The notes beneath the pieces are model-generated. The model was not told the origin of the DNA. It saw nothing but the letters and a program-made list of their open reading frames with translations, and ran no database searches. This document shows positions 53,201 through 61,937 of a stretch of 64,000 nt of DNA, in pieces. Made by a program: the position numbers and the translations under genes. How positions within the stretch are numbered: the stretch's first letter is position 1; every line of letters begins with the position of its first letter. Source of the DNA: Sphingomonadales bacterium (GTDB lineage Bacteria > Bacteroidota > Bacteroidia > Chitinophagales > Chitinophagaceae); contig VHBB01000001.1 of the NCBI GenBank assembly GCA_016872155.1, forward strand, positions 217,007-281,006, read 5' to 3'.

Positions 53201-53707
53201 TCAGGCCACTTTTTTTCTGGCTTTTCGCGTAAGTCGTTGCAAAATGTAATCGGTAAAACGATAGTGTGCCACTTGTTCGCGATTTAAAAACGACGCGCCC
53301 TTTATTTCTCCTATACAAGAAGGTTTTCCGCAAAAACATTGAAAAGGTTGATTCATTTCCCACTCGGTAGAGGGGTAAAAAAAGCCCAGCTCTTCTTCTT
53401 CGGCAATAGAACGAAGGGCAACCACTTTCATAGTGGTTGTATCAAAAAAACAGTTGGGTTCGCAACTGTGGTTGATGTATTGCAAATAAGAAGGCTGCAA
53501 CATAATGTGCTTGTTTGTTCCTACTTGCACGGTTAGATAAGAGGGGGTTCGCGAGATACTTCCAGAACTAAACGATGCGATCTCTTCTCCTTTTTTAAAT
53601 GCGCGCTTGGTAAAAAAACAAAGCTGTTGGTTGCTTTCGTTTAACCGGGTTTCTGCAAAACCGTGATCGGCTACAAGCTTGTAGCTGGTTAGTGTTGGGG
53701 CTGTCAT
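53201..53707 (-). CDS. Stand-alone SET-domain protein
   Basis: A 168-residue protein carrying a compact SET domain: strand CFFTKRAFKKGEEIASF near 30, NHSCEPN (79-85, SAM-binding pseudoknot), ELGFFY (106-111, with Tyr111 in the catalytic position) and a post-SET CxC...C at 124, 126 and 131. The GxG motif before the first strand is not obvious. Sequence distinct from the SET of the fusion protein, so not a recent duplicate. First gene of the three-gene operon; a promoter-like TATCTTTC (one mismatch from TAnnTTTG) lies at 53725-53732. SET proteins are uncommon in bacteria outside a few groups; substrate unknown. Confidence 0.87.
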   Translation of the reverse strand: MTAPTLTSYKLVADHGFAETRLNESNQQLCFFTKRAFKKGEEIASFSSGSISRTPSYLTVQVGTNKHIMLQPSYLQYINHSCEPNCFFDTTTMKVVALRSIAEEEELGFFYPSTEWEMNQPFQCFCGKPSCIGEIKGASFLNREQVAHYRFTDYILQRLTRKARKKVA

Positions 53708-53724
53708 GGGTTAGTAATCTATAG

Positions 53725-53732
53725 GAAAGATA
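53725..53732 (-). promoter_or_regulatory. Probable -7 promoter element (TATCTTTC) of the SET/ATP-grasp operon
   Basis: Seven of eight bases of TAnnTTTG on the minus strand, 17 nt from the SET start, in the 84-bp gap behind the DUF2480 gene. The same gap holds a DnaA-box match, TGTGAATAA, at 53770-53778. Confidence 0.4.
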
Positions 53733-53791
53733 GACAGCGTTCCCCTTGTTTTACGCGTAGATGCGGTAATGTGAATAAGTCAACAATAACC

Positions 53792-54301
53792 TTATCGTGG
53801 TTTTTTATAGACCGGCACCGTGCTGCAAGGTTCTCCGTACATCAAGGTCTTAACGATCGGAAGTAGTCTTTTGGTGGTCTCTATATAGGCAAACTCGCCA
53901 ATGGGAGTGTCGCCACATCCTTTAATAATTACCCGCTGGTCTTGGTAGGTAGAAAGATCGGCGGCGTTGATGTTCTTTAGAAAAAGATGTTTGCGAAGCT
54001 CTTCTTCGGAACCCATAAAAAGATCGGTAGCCATTGGCTGTAAGTAGCTGGCCAATAACATATAGGCCCAAACGGGTATAATGGCGTCGGCAGAGCAGGT
54101 AATAGCCACGGCCTTGTCTTTATAAACAGACCAATCGGTTTGCTTGAGGGACTCCCGAAACTCTTTTTCCTTTACGATCATACCCATAAACAAGTGGTCC
54201 TTTATATCGAAAAGGGCAATAGGCTGACGGGGATACCACTGTTCTAGGTCGAGCGATATCAACCCGCTTTCCGCAACTTTGTTGACGATCTGATCAGCCA
54301 T
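53792..54301 (-). CDS. DUF2480 family protein
   Basis: A 169-residue conserved Bacteroidota protein of unknown function. Recognisable: MADQIVNKVAESGLISLDLEQWYP at the start, ALFDIKDHLFMGMIVKEKEFRESL near 29, and KDKAVAITCSADAIIPVWAYMLLA near 61. Cytoplasmic, no signal peptide, two conserved Cys (in ITCSADA and IKGCGDTP). It follows the PpiD-like gene by 17 nt on the same strand. No functional inference beyond the family name. Confidence 0.85.
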   Translation of the reverse strand: MADQIVNKVAESGLISLDLEQWYPRQPIALFDIKDHLFMGMIVKEKEFRESLKQTDWSVYKDKAVAITCSADAIIPVWAYMLLASYLQPMATDLFMGSEEELRKHLFLKNINAADLSTYQDQRVIIKGCGDTPIGEFAYIETTKRLLPIVKTLMYGEPCSTVPVYKKPR

Positions 54302-54318
54302 GGTATACTCTATGCTAG

Positions 54319-56439
54319 TTAATAGCGGGCCTGGCGCTTGTCTTTAATGGTAGCGGCAGCGCGCAAAACAGAGATCGGGTTATTGGGGCTATACTGATTA
54401 GAGAATGCTTGCAAGGCTTGTTGGTAGCGGCTTTGGCGAATGCTGTTGATGTCTCCTTGTATCACCGGGGTGGTGCCCTGGTTGTCTACTCGAATAACAA
54501 AAACACCGCTCAGCCCTTCGATAGGACCGGCCAGTGCTTTACCCTTGTTAGAGGGGTTAAAGGCGGCGCCCGTAACTCGGGGTTCATAGCCGAATGTTCC
54601 CGTGAGTGCCCCGGACATTCTGATGCTGTCGGCCGCTTCAATTGTTTTACCGCCCAGCGCTGTTGCGGCAGCATCGATCGTGGCGGGGGTTCCCATCTTT
54701 TTAATAATCAGGGCTGCCTTCTTTTTATTGCGAAGCACGGGGTCTACCGAAGCTCTTGCGGTATTTACTGCGGCGGTACCTTCTTTGATAACATCGTATA
54801 CTGCGGCCACAATATAGTTGTTGTCGATACGCTCGGGCTTTAACACATCGCCTTTGTCGGCCTCATAAATGGCGCGCACAAAAGACCGAGAAGCGCCCAC
54901 CCCCCTAACCTCAAAGGCAACGGGCGTAATATCAGAAGCGGTTCCTTTGGTAAGTCCTTGGGCTTTTAGTTTTTGTTCATAAACCTTTTCGAAAGCGGCC
55001 AGGTCTTTGCACTCTCCGGCAAAAGCGTTGGCTTTATTAAGGGCGGCATTGTCGGTTTCTTGGCTAACCACGATTTCTCTTGGTAAATAAGCGACCTTGT
55101 ACGCGGGGCCCGATCCTTTTTGAGAAAGCACCTCTATGTAGTGAAATCCAAAATCGGTCTTTACAATTCCCTTGCTGCCGGGCGAGCGTAAAAATATAAA
55201 GTCGTTAAAGGGGCCCACCATTTGTCCGGAGGGAACATTCTCGTATTTACCGCCGGTGGCCTTGCTGCCGCCGTCATCAGAAAATCTTGCCACCAGTGAA
55301 TCAAAGATCGCTCCGGCAGCGACCGCCTTTTGCAGGCTGTCACAAAGATTGTACGCGGTGGCGGAGTCTCTGTTCTGGGTGCTGATCAAAATGTGTCGAA
55401 GCGAAACCGTATCGGGCATGTTGACCTTTCCCACCATGCGGGCCAACACATAGGTGTTTGCGTCAAGATAGGGTCCGTATACTTCGCCTACGGGTGTCTT
55501 AAAGATAGAGTCCTTCATCTGTTGCTGGATCGCCTTAGCGCTAACATATCCATTGTAGTACTGTGCGCCTTCGCCCGCCAAGAATTGTTCTAGGTTCTCC
55601 GCTTGCTTAAACCGCTCTTTTAGATTTGCCACCTCGCCCAGGGTGGTGGCGCTGTCAGAAGCAGACGGGGCCGCACTAAACGACACATAATAACTGCTGC
55701 GGCTTTCTTGTTGCTTAAACTGGTTCTTGTATTTGTTTATATATTTTTCGATCTCGGCGTCTGTTACCGTTACGGCAGAGTCTGGTATATTGGTATAAAG
55801 CTCTCTTACCAGTGATATGCGGGCCAGTTGGCCGTTTTCGGCGTTTTGTTTTTCTACAATCCAGCGGGGGTAGTTGGTGCTGTTGGCAAACAAAGAGCTG
55901 TACTTTTCTGACATCCTCATATTGGCCAGCGCATTGATATAATTAGAAATGCTGGTTTTTTGCTCGGGTGTTCCTGATTTTAATAGCTGGTCTATGTTTT
56001 GTTTCGCGAGGGTTCCGTTATAGAGGCCGGTCTTAGTATCCTTGAACTGGTTTTGCAGATCTTGTGGTGCATTGACCCCATATAATATGTCCCCGAGCTC
56101 CTTTTTTCCTACCTCAATACCAAGCAAAGACAACTCTTGTAAAAGAAGCGTTTCGCTTACTTTTTGATTCCAGGCCTGCTCGATCGCCTGTTGTGTCATG
56201 GCCGCGTTTTGGGGATATCCCTGTTGCTTCATATTCTCTTCGGCTTGAATAACCATAGGGTTAAACTCATCAAAGCTGATCGACCATCCGTTTACACTAC
56301 CTACCGAGGTCTCCATTTGCCCGCCCATTCTACTTTTTCCGGCGAAATAATCGGTTAAAATAAAGCCCAGCAAGGCGAGCGCAACCAATACAACCGTTAC
56401 CTTGGCATACTTGTCTCTGATATCCTGAATAATAGACAT
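54319..56439 (-). CDS. PpiD/SurA-like periplasmic peptidyl-prolyl isomerase
   Basis: Membrane-anchored foldase of 706 residues. Short cytoplasmic N-terminus, one membrane helix (about 12-32, VTVVLVALALLGFILTDYF), a SurA-N-like helical chaperone domain (about 45-200), a PPIC parvulin domain (about 340-450; SLRHILISTQNRDSATAY, GGKYENVPSGQMVGPFNDFIF, TDFGFHYIEVL), and a second degenerate C-terminal domain. This matches PpiD architecture with the catalytic domain possibly inactive. A -7 box lies upstream at 56463-56470, inside the candidate origin region. Confidence 0.92.
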   Translation of the reverse strand: MSIIQDIRDKYAKVTVVLVALALLGFILTDYFAGKSRMGGQMETSVGSVNGWSISFDEFNPMVIQAEENMKQQGYPQNAAMTQQAIEQAWNQKVSETLLLQELSLLGIEVGKKELGDILYGVNAPQDLQNQFKDTKTGLYNGTLAKQNIDQLLKSGTPEQKTSISNYINALANMRMSEKYSSLFANSTNYPRWIVEKQNAENGQLARISLVRELYTNIPDSAVTVTDAEIEKYINKYKNQFKQQESRSSYYVSFSAAPSASDSATTLGEVANLKERFKQAENLEQFLAGEGAQYYNGYVSAKAIQQQMKDSIFKTPVGEVYGPYLDANTYVLARMVGKVNMPDTVSLRHILISTQNRDSATAYNLCDSLQKAVAAGAIFDSLVARFSDDGGSKATGGKYENVPSGQMVGPFNDFIFLRSPGSKGIVKTDFGFHYIEVLSQKGSGPAYKVAYLPREIVVSQETDNAALNKANAFAGECKDLAAFEKVYEQKLKAQGLTKGTASDITPVAFEVRGVGASRSFVRAIYEADKGDVLKPERIDNNYIVAAVYDVIKEGTAAVNTARASVDPVLRNKKKAALIIKKMGTPATIDAAATALGGKTIEAADSIRMSGALTGTFGYEPRVTGAAFNPSNKGKALAGPIEGLSGVFVIRVDNQGTTPVIQGDINSIRQSRYQQALQAFSNQYSPNNPISVLRAAATIKDKRQARY

Positions 56440-56462
56440 ATATATAATGAATTAAAGGATGG

Positions 56463-56470
56463 CAAAAATA
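56463..56470 (-). promoter_or_regulatory. -7 promoter element (TATTTTTG) of the ppiD-like gene
   Basis: Exact TAnnTTTG on the minus strand, 23 nt from the ppiD-like start and 10 nt from a DnaA-box match. Confidence 0.55.
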
Positions 56471-56760
56471 GGGGAAAAACTGTGGAAAAACGAGCGCTTT
56501 AAAGAGTGGGGTGGCTTAGAAACCGGGGGTGGTTTTATGGCTGGGGGCCGCTCCTTTTTTTTCACAACAAGTGTTGGTGGGACTATTTTTTTGTGGATAA
56601 CCCGGCGTGAAACGGGGGTATGAAAAAGGATAAAAAGAAGGCATCTTAGTCGTCTGACTCCTTTTTTAGTTTCTTTGTTGATTTTGTGTATGAAATCCAC
56701 AATAACCAAACATCGGCTTGTTTAATAAAAAACTAACATTTAAGATTATTTTATCAACTC

Positions 56761-56838
56761 TTTTTTGTGAATATCCTTTTATTTTACTCATTTGTAGTGT
56801 TTTATAAAATCTTCTTTTTTCCCTTTTTTGTGAATATC
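56761..56838 (+). repeat. Direct repeat TTTTTTGTGAATATC in the candidate origin
   Basis: Two identical 15-bp copies at 56761-56775 and 56824-56838, each containing the one-mismatch DnaA box TGTGAATAT. The 63-bp period keeps both on the same face of the helix. Confidence 0.85.
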
Positions 56839-56998
56839 TCTTATCTAAAAATTGTAGACCTAGGGTTATTAACATTTACACAGCCCTAATAATAATAGGT
56901 TTTTATATAAAAAATAGATACTAATACTATTGCAAGGTTAATAAGGTGGACTGCTTTTAGTTTTTGAAAATTACAAATCAAAAGTTGAATATTGCCCC

Positions 56999-57982
56999 AT
57001 GGAAATAAATTCAAAAGAGGGTTGGTTAGATATTTCAGTTGATCCTACACTCGACCTTTTTAGTGAGATCCAACAATTAAAAAAAGAGAAAAATGCCATT
57101 GTTTTAGCGCATTACTACCAAGACGCCGATATTCAAAATATAGCCGATTTTATTGGGGATAGCCTGGGGTTGGCAAGAAAAGCACAACAAACCAAAGCAG
57201 AAATGATCGTCTTTGCGGGCGTTCATTTTATGGCAGAGACAGCAAAAATCTTAAACCCGACAAGAAAAGTGGTAATACCCGATTTACTGGCGGGTTGTTC
57301 ATTAAGCGATAGTTGTCCTCCAACACTCTTTAAAAAGTTCAAAGAAAAATATCCCGACCATAAAGTGGTGAGTTATATAAACTGCAGCGCAGCTGTTAAA
57401 GCACTAAGTGATGTTATCTGTACGAGCTCGAATGCAGTTTCTGTGGTGAATAGTTTTTCAAAAGAGCAACCACTCATTTTCGCCCCAGATAAAAATCTGG
57501 GGCGTTATGTTAACAAAATTACCGGCAGGAATATGTTGTTGTGGGACGGGGTTTGTATGGTGCACGAACTATTTAGTCAAGAAAAAATAATAAAACTCAA
57601 ACTGCGGCACCCGGCCGCAAAACTAATTGCACACCCAGAGTGTGAAGAAGCGGTGCTACAGCTGGCCGACATGATCGGTTCTACAAGCGAATTATTAAAA
57701 TTCAGTCAACAAGACTCCTCTCAAGAATTTATTGTAGCCACCGAGGCGGGCATCTTACATCAGATGATCAAAAACGCACCGCAAAAGAAATTTATTCCCG
57801 CCCCTCCTAACAACAACTGCGCGTGCAACGAGTGCCCACACATGAAGAGAAACACGCTCGAAAAAATATACACCTGTATAAAATATGAGCTACCCTCAAT
57901 TGAAATGGACGAGGAGCTAAGAACGGCTGCCAAAAAACCAATTGATAAAATGCTAGCGATCAGTATGGCTGCCGGGCTCTGA
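56999..57982 (+). CDS. nadA: Quinolinate synthase
   Basis: Condenses iminoaspartate with dihydroxyacetone phosphate to quinolinate in de novo NAD synthesis; a [4Fe-4S] enzyme. The 327 residues show [23 protein letters not shown] near 34, [15 protein letters not shown] near 70, the cluster cysteines in [12 protein letters not shown] near 97 and [10 protein letters not shown] near 281, [12 protein letters not shown] near 120, and [10 protein letters not shown] near 140. nadB and nadC are not adjacent. The coding sequence is more AT-rich than its neighbours, which fits its place beside the candidate origin. Confidence 0.95.
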   Translation: MEINSKEGWLDISVDPTLDLFSEIQQLKKEKNAIVLAHYYQDADIQNIADFIGDSLGLARKAQQTKAEMIVFAGVHFMAETAKILNPTRKVVIPDLLAGCSLSDSCPPTLFKKFKEKYPDHKVVSYINCSAAVKALSDVICTSSNAVSVVNSFSKEQPLIFAPDKNLGRYVNKITGRNMLLWDGVCMVHELFSQEKIIKLKLRHPAAKLIAHPECEEAVLQLADMIGSTSELLKFSQQDSSQEFIVATEAGILHQMIKNAPQKKFIPAPPNNNCACNECPHMKRNTLEKIYTCIKYELPSIEMDEELRTAAKKPIDKMLAISMAAGL

Positions 57983-58091
57983 CCCCCAAAAAAGGCTGCG
58001 CCTGACCAAGACGATCTTCGATGCAGACAGATTGTTGCAGAAGTACCACTGTAAAAAGCGGTACACGGCGATGGTTGCAGGCAGGGCTGAG

Positions 58092-58187
58092 TTTCACGAG
58101 TCGGCCCTGTTTCTTTTTTTCTCCGAGCGTGTTGTAGCCCACCGATGCTAAAGAGCGACGCGCCTCTTCGTTTGATAACCCTCCCAT
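58092..58187 (-). pseudogene. Possible remnant of a P-type cation ATPase N-terminus
   Basis: In the 276-bp gap after nadA the minus strand encodes MGGLSNEEARRSLASVGYN followed by TLGEKKKQGR, which resembles the cation-ATPase N-terminal pattern GLSxEEAxxxLxxxGxNxLxEKKK. The resemblance stops after about 30 residues and the rest of the 75-codon frame looks random. Either a decayed fragment or coincidence. The rest of the gap shows nothing I can assign. Confidence 0.25.
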
Positions 58188-58258
58188 AGGAGAAAAGTAG
58201 GCAACCCTAAAAAAATAACTTACATTGTATCGTCATTACCCCGCCAATTCTGATAATT

Positions 58259-58768
58259 ATGAAAAAGACATTCGTTCTGTTTTTACTCACCCTCTTTTTG
58301 CAGCAAACCCACGCACAGGGCGGCGGCTTTGCGCCCACCAACCTGGGCGGCCCCGCCATGAAATACCAGGGATTGCGAGACACCGACCAGGTTCCCGATG
58401 TGGCGCTTAGAGAACAAGGGTTAAAGGAGTGGCGACTCAAACGCGACACCACGCTTGCCAAAGCAAAAAAGCTGCTCGAAGAAAAAAACTTCACCGCCGT
58501 CAACCAGTTATTGTTTCCCTATGATTACCTCGAACCCGACGACGCGCTTTTTTATGAGTATCTTGGAAAAAGCTATTTCTACGCAGGCCTTCACCAACCG
58601 GCTCTCGATTGTTTTGTGATCTCTAACGATCAAAAAAAACAAACCGAGCTGCTGTTTTTTATTGGGCAGTGCCACGAAAAAATGGGCAACGAAAAGGAGG
58701 CCACCAAGGTTTATAAAAAGGGCGCCAAAGAAGGAAACGCAGACTGTAAGGCCAAGCTAACGGAGTAG
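58259..58768 (+). CDS. Exported TPR-like protein
   Basis: A 169-residue secreted or periplasmic protein with signal peptide MKKTFVLFLLTLFLQQTHAQ. A Gly/Pro-rich segment follows (GGGFAPTNLGGPAMKYQGL), then helical repeats (about 60-165) resembling TPR units: LAKAKKLLEEKNFTAVNQLL, DDALFYEYLGKSYFYAGLHQPAL and LLFFIGQCHEKMGNEKEATKVYKKG. Probably a protein-protein interaction module; no catalytic residues. 40 nt before the BNR-repeat exoprotein gene, so possibly in one operon. Confidence 0.75.
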   Translation: MKKTFVLFLLTLFLQQTHAQGGGFAPTNLGGPAMKYQGLRDTDQVPDVALREQGLKEWRLKRDTTLAKAKKLLEEKNFTAVNQLLFPYDYLEPDDALFYEYLGKSYFYAGLHQPALDCFVISNDQKKQTELLFFIGQCHEKMGNEKEATKVYKKGAKEGNADCKAKLTE

Positions 58769-58808
58769 CCCGTAGTACAAAAAACCCCCATCATTTAAGC
58801 ACAACTCC

Positions 58809-61800
58809 ATGAAAAAAGCCAGCATTTTTTTTACAATCCTATTTTGTGCCCTCGCCGCATTTTCCCAATCAAAAAAAATAGCCGCACCCCCTGCTACGGA
58901 GCGAATTAATAGCTCGCTATTAGGGGCGGTCAACTATCGTCTTATTGGTCCGTTTAGGGGAGGGCGAAGTGCGGCCGTAACCGCCAGTTATAAAAACCGG
59001 AACACTTTTTATTTTGGGGCTACGGGCGGTGGTGTCTGGAAGAGCACCGACGCAGGCGCAAGTTGGAAAAACATAAGTGATAAATATTTTGGAGGAACCA
59101 TTGGCGCCGTAGAGGCGGCACCTTCTAATGAGAACATCATCTATGTGGGCGAGGGAGAGAACACTATGCGCGGAAATGTATCCGAGGGGTTGGGTGGCAT
59201 GTGGAAAAGCACCGATGGTGGAAAGACATGGAAGAACACCGGGCTTAACGACGCAAGACACATTACCAATATCATCATTCACCCTACCGATCCGCAAACG
59301 GTGTGGGTCGGCGTTATGGGACACTTGTTTGGTCCCAATACAGAGCGGGGGGTCTATAAGACCACCGATGGAGGACAATCCTGGAAACGGGTTCTCTTTG
59401 TAAACGAACAAACAGGCTGCAGCGACCTGGTAATGGAGACCGGAAATCCCTCGGTGCTTTATGCCGGTACTTGGCGAGTCATCCGCACCCCACACAGCCT
59501 AGAAAGCGGTGGAGAGGGCAGCGGTCTTTGGAAGAGCACCGACGGGGGCGACACATGGTCTAACATTACCACCGCAAAGGGGTTGCCAAAGGGTGTTTGG
59601 GGTATTGTGGGCGTTGCGGTGGCCCCCTCTAATACAGACAAGGTGTATGCCATTTTAGAGAACGAAAAAGGCGGTCTTTATATGAGCACAGACGGCGGCC
59701 AAAGCTGGACGCTTCAGAGTAGTGACAACAATATTCGGCAGCGTGCCTGGTACTACACCAAGGTATTTGTCGATCCCAAGAACGAAAATGTCGTTTATTG
59801 CCCCAATGTAAATTTTATGAAAAGCCGCGATGGCGGAAAAACCTTTCAGTCCGTTCGCACACCACATGGCGATCACCACGACTTGTGGATCGACCCAGAA
59901 GATGGTAAAAGAATGATCGTAGCCGATGATGGGGGAGCGCAGGTAAGTTTTGACGAAGGAAACACCTGGAGCACCTATATGAACCAACCCACCGCTCAAC
60001 TTTATCGTGTAAGCACCGACAATGCTTTTCCTTATCGAGTCTTGGTAGCACAGCAAGACAACTCTACCCTTCGTATTCGCTCCTCTACATATGGGGCTTA
60101 TATTGGTGAGCAAGATTGGGAAGCCACCGCCGGCTCGGAGAGTGGATATGTGGTGGCAGACCCGGCTAATCCTAATATTGTATATGGCGGAAACTACGGC
60201 GGCTATCTTTCTCGTTACGACCATAGCACCGGAGAAAATCGTGCCATTACTGTTTGGCCCGATAATCCAATGGGGGCCGGTGCCGACGGACTCAAGTATC
60301 GTTTTCAGTGGAACTTTCCTATCTTTTTTTCGCCGCACAATCCCAAGAAACTATACTGCGCCGGTAATGCACTTTTTGTTACCGAAAACGAAGGCGCCAG
60401 CTGGACGCAACTTTCTCCGGATCTAACCACCAACGATAAAACAAAGCAAATTTCAAGCGGTGGCCCCATTACCAAAGACAATACATCGGTAGAGTACTAT
60501 TGTACCATTTTTACCGCTACCGAAAGCCCATTAGAAAAAGATCATATCTGGACCGGCAGCGACGATGGGCTTGTGTATTTGAGTCGGGATGGCGGAAAGA
60601 ACTGGACCAACGTAACGCCCGCCATCGCCCCCACGCTAATGATGTGGAATGCTATTGAAGTAGACCCCTTTAAAAAAGGAGCCGCTTATATTACCGGAAC
60701 ACGGTATAAACTGGACGATTACACCCCGTATATCTATAAGACCGAAGATTATGGAAAGACCTGGAGGTTGATTACCGCCGGCATAGACAAGATGCATTTT
60801 ACCCGTGTTACCCGTGCCGATCAAAAAAGACAAGGCTTGTTATACGCGGGTACCGAATTTGGCATGTACATCAGTTTCGATGATGGCGCCAACTGGCAAC
60901 GCTTTCAGCAAAATCTTCCGGTTACTCCCATTACAGACCTCACGATTAAAAACAACGATCTTGTTGTGGCCACTCAGGGTCGCTCGGTATGGATCATCGA
61001 TGACCTGTCGATGGTACAGCAACACGACAATAAGATCGCCACCAAAAAACTTCATGTCTATACGCCCAATACAGCGTTTCGGGTAGCGCCCGTACAAAAT
61101 CGCTGGGGAGGGGCGGCATCGTTGCCCGTTAACGTGGCGGCTAATCCACCTAAAGGAGCAGTGATTGATTTTTACAGCAGCAGCGTTACCGATTCGAGCA
61201 AGGCATCGGTTGCATTTTACGAGGCAGGCGGAAAAGAGATCTCGCGCAGCAGCACCGAATCAAAAACCAACCCCGTAAAACTAAGCCGGGGCCACAACCG
61301 CTTTACTTGGGATCTGCAATATCCGGGTGCAGAGAAGATCGACGATCTGATCTTGTGGAATGGAGTGCCTGGAACCATCACGGCGCCCCCCGGCAATTAT
61401 TATGCGGTAGTAACGGTCGATAACGATTCCGTTCGTGTACCTATTCGGCTGGTGGCTGACCCTAATTACCGTTGTTCGCAAGAAGACTATGACGCACAGT
61501 TTACTTTTTTGCAACAAGTACAGGGCACCTTTAACGAAACCATGAAGGCTATCAAGAAAATTCGTTTGGCGCGAACGCAGCTAAAAGAGTTTGTGCAACG
61601 ACAGGGAAAAGATTGTCCAAAAGAACTCAGCAAGCTCTCTGATAGTTTACTAAAAGCAATTACCAAGATCGAAGAGGAGTTGCACCAGACCAAGGCCAAA
61701 AGCGGGCAAGATGTGCTCAACTATCCCATTCGACTCGATGATAAACTCGGTGGCGTCTTCGATATGGCCAGTAGCGGCAATATGGCTCCTCCCAAACAGG

Positions 61801-61937
61801 CTCGAGACGTATATGCTGTTCTTGCCGAACAAACCGATGCAGCAACACGCCAACTAAAGCAATTGCTTGACGAGGGTATCAAAGCGTTTAACTCGTTGAT
61901 AAAAGAGAAGAACCTACCGGTGATTGTATTGCAGTAG
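58809..61937 (+). CDS. Exported BNR/VPS10-like beta-propeller protein
   Basis: A 1042-residue secreted protein (signal MKKASIFFTILFCALAAFSQ). It has many Asp-box motifs SxDxGxxW: WKSTDAGASW, WKSTDGGKTW, YKTTDGGQSW, WKSTDGGDTW, YMSTDGGQSW, SRDGGKTF, SRDGGKNW, YKTEDYGKTW, consistent with one or two seven- to ten-bladed propellers like sortilin/VPS10 or glycosyl hydrolase BNR proteins. The last ~270 residues (from about 770) are a separate C-terminal domain with a charged helical segment. Such proteins are abundant in Bacteroidota and usually labelled glycosyl hydrolase without proof. No catalytic pair can be picked out. Confidence 0.88.
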   Translation: MKKASIFFTILFCALAAFSQSKKIAAPPATERINSSLLGAVNYRLIGPFRGGRSAAVTASYKNRNTFYFGATGGGVWKSTDAGASWKNISDKYFGGTIGAVEAAPSNENIIYVGEGENTMRGNVSEGLGGMWKSTDGGKTWKNTGLNDARHITNIIIHPTDPQTVWVGVMGHLFGPNTERGVYKTTDGGQSWKRVLFVNEQTGCSDLVMETGNPSVLYAGTWRVIRTPHSLESGGEGSGLWKSTDGGDTWSNITTAKGLPKGVWGIVGVAVAPSNTDKVYAILENEKGGLYMSTDGGQSWTLQSSDNNIRQRAWYYTKVFVDPKNENVVYCPNVNFMKSRDGGKTFQSVRTPHGDHHDLWIDPEDGKRMIVADDGGAQVSFDEGNTWSTYMNQPTAQLYRVSTDNAFPYRVLVAQQDNSTLRIRSSTYGAYIGEQDWEATAGSESGYVVADPANPNIVYGGNYGGYLSRYDHSTGENRAITVWPDNPMGAGADGLKYRFQWNFPIFFSPHNPKKLYCAGNALFVTENEGASWTQLSPDLTTNDKTKQISSGGPITKDNTSVEYYCTIFTATESPLEKDHIWTGSDDGLVYLSRDGGKNWTNVTPAIAPTLMMWNAIEVDPFKKGAAYITGTRYKLDDYTPYIYKTEDYGKTWRLITAGIDKMHFTRVTRADQKRQGLLYAGTEFGMYISFDDGANWQRFQQNLPVTPITDLTIKNNDLVVATQGRSVWIIDDLSMVQQHDNKIATKKLHVYTPNTAFRVAPVQNRWGGAASLPVNVAANPPKGAVIDFYSSSVTDSSKASVAFYEAGGKEISRSSTESKTNPVKLSRGHNRFTWDLQYPGAEKIDDLILWNGVPGTITAPPGNYYAVVTVDNDSVRVPIRLVADPNYRCSQEDYDAQFTFLQQVQGTFNETMKAIKKIRLARTQLKEFVQRQGKDCPKELSKLSDSLLKAITKIEEELHQTKAKSGQDVLNYPIRLDDKLGGVFDMASSGNMAPPKQARDVYAVLAEQTDAATRQLKQLLDEGIKAFNSLIKEKNLPVIVLQ

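Larger units (their letters stand above)
56440..56998. other. Candidate replication origin (oriC) with DnaA boxes and AT-rich segment
   Basis: The longest non-coding stretch of the window (559 bp). Matches to TTWTNCACA: 56481-56489 (minus), 56558-56566 (plus) and 56592-56600 (minus; TGTGGATAA, the perfect E. coli box). One-mismatch forms: 56685-56693, 56766-56774, 56829-56837 and 56874-56882; a weaker one at 56693-56701. The sequence TTTTTTGTGAATATC occurs twice, starting at 56761 and 56824, exactly 63 bp apart (six helical turns). From 56700 to 56960 the DNA is very AT-rich, suited to unwinding. Flanking genes diverge from it (ppiD-like left, nadA right). Confidence 0.65.

Noticed and set aside
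53770-53778. DnaA box as part of a second origin
   Set aside because: A single TGTGAATAA match in an 84-bp gap is expected by chance at this window size; no cluster or AT-rich tract accompanies it.
56604-56612. Third parS-like site in the candidate origin (GCGTGAAAC)
   Set aside because: Only one half of the palindrome matches; the other half does not. A similar half-site GTTTCACG at 58091-58098 was rejected for the same reason.
56999-57982. nadA as horizontally acquired because of its AT-rich codons
   Set aside because: It borders an AT-rich origin-like region and is a core NAD gene of normal length; composition alone is insufficient.
57983-58138. Plus-strand open stretch after nadA (RLRLTKTIFDADRLLQ...)
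   Set aside because: No start codon outside nadA, no promoter and no family resemblance.
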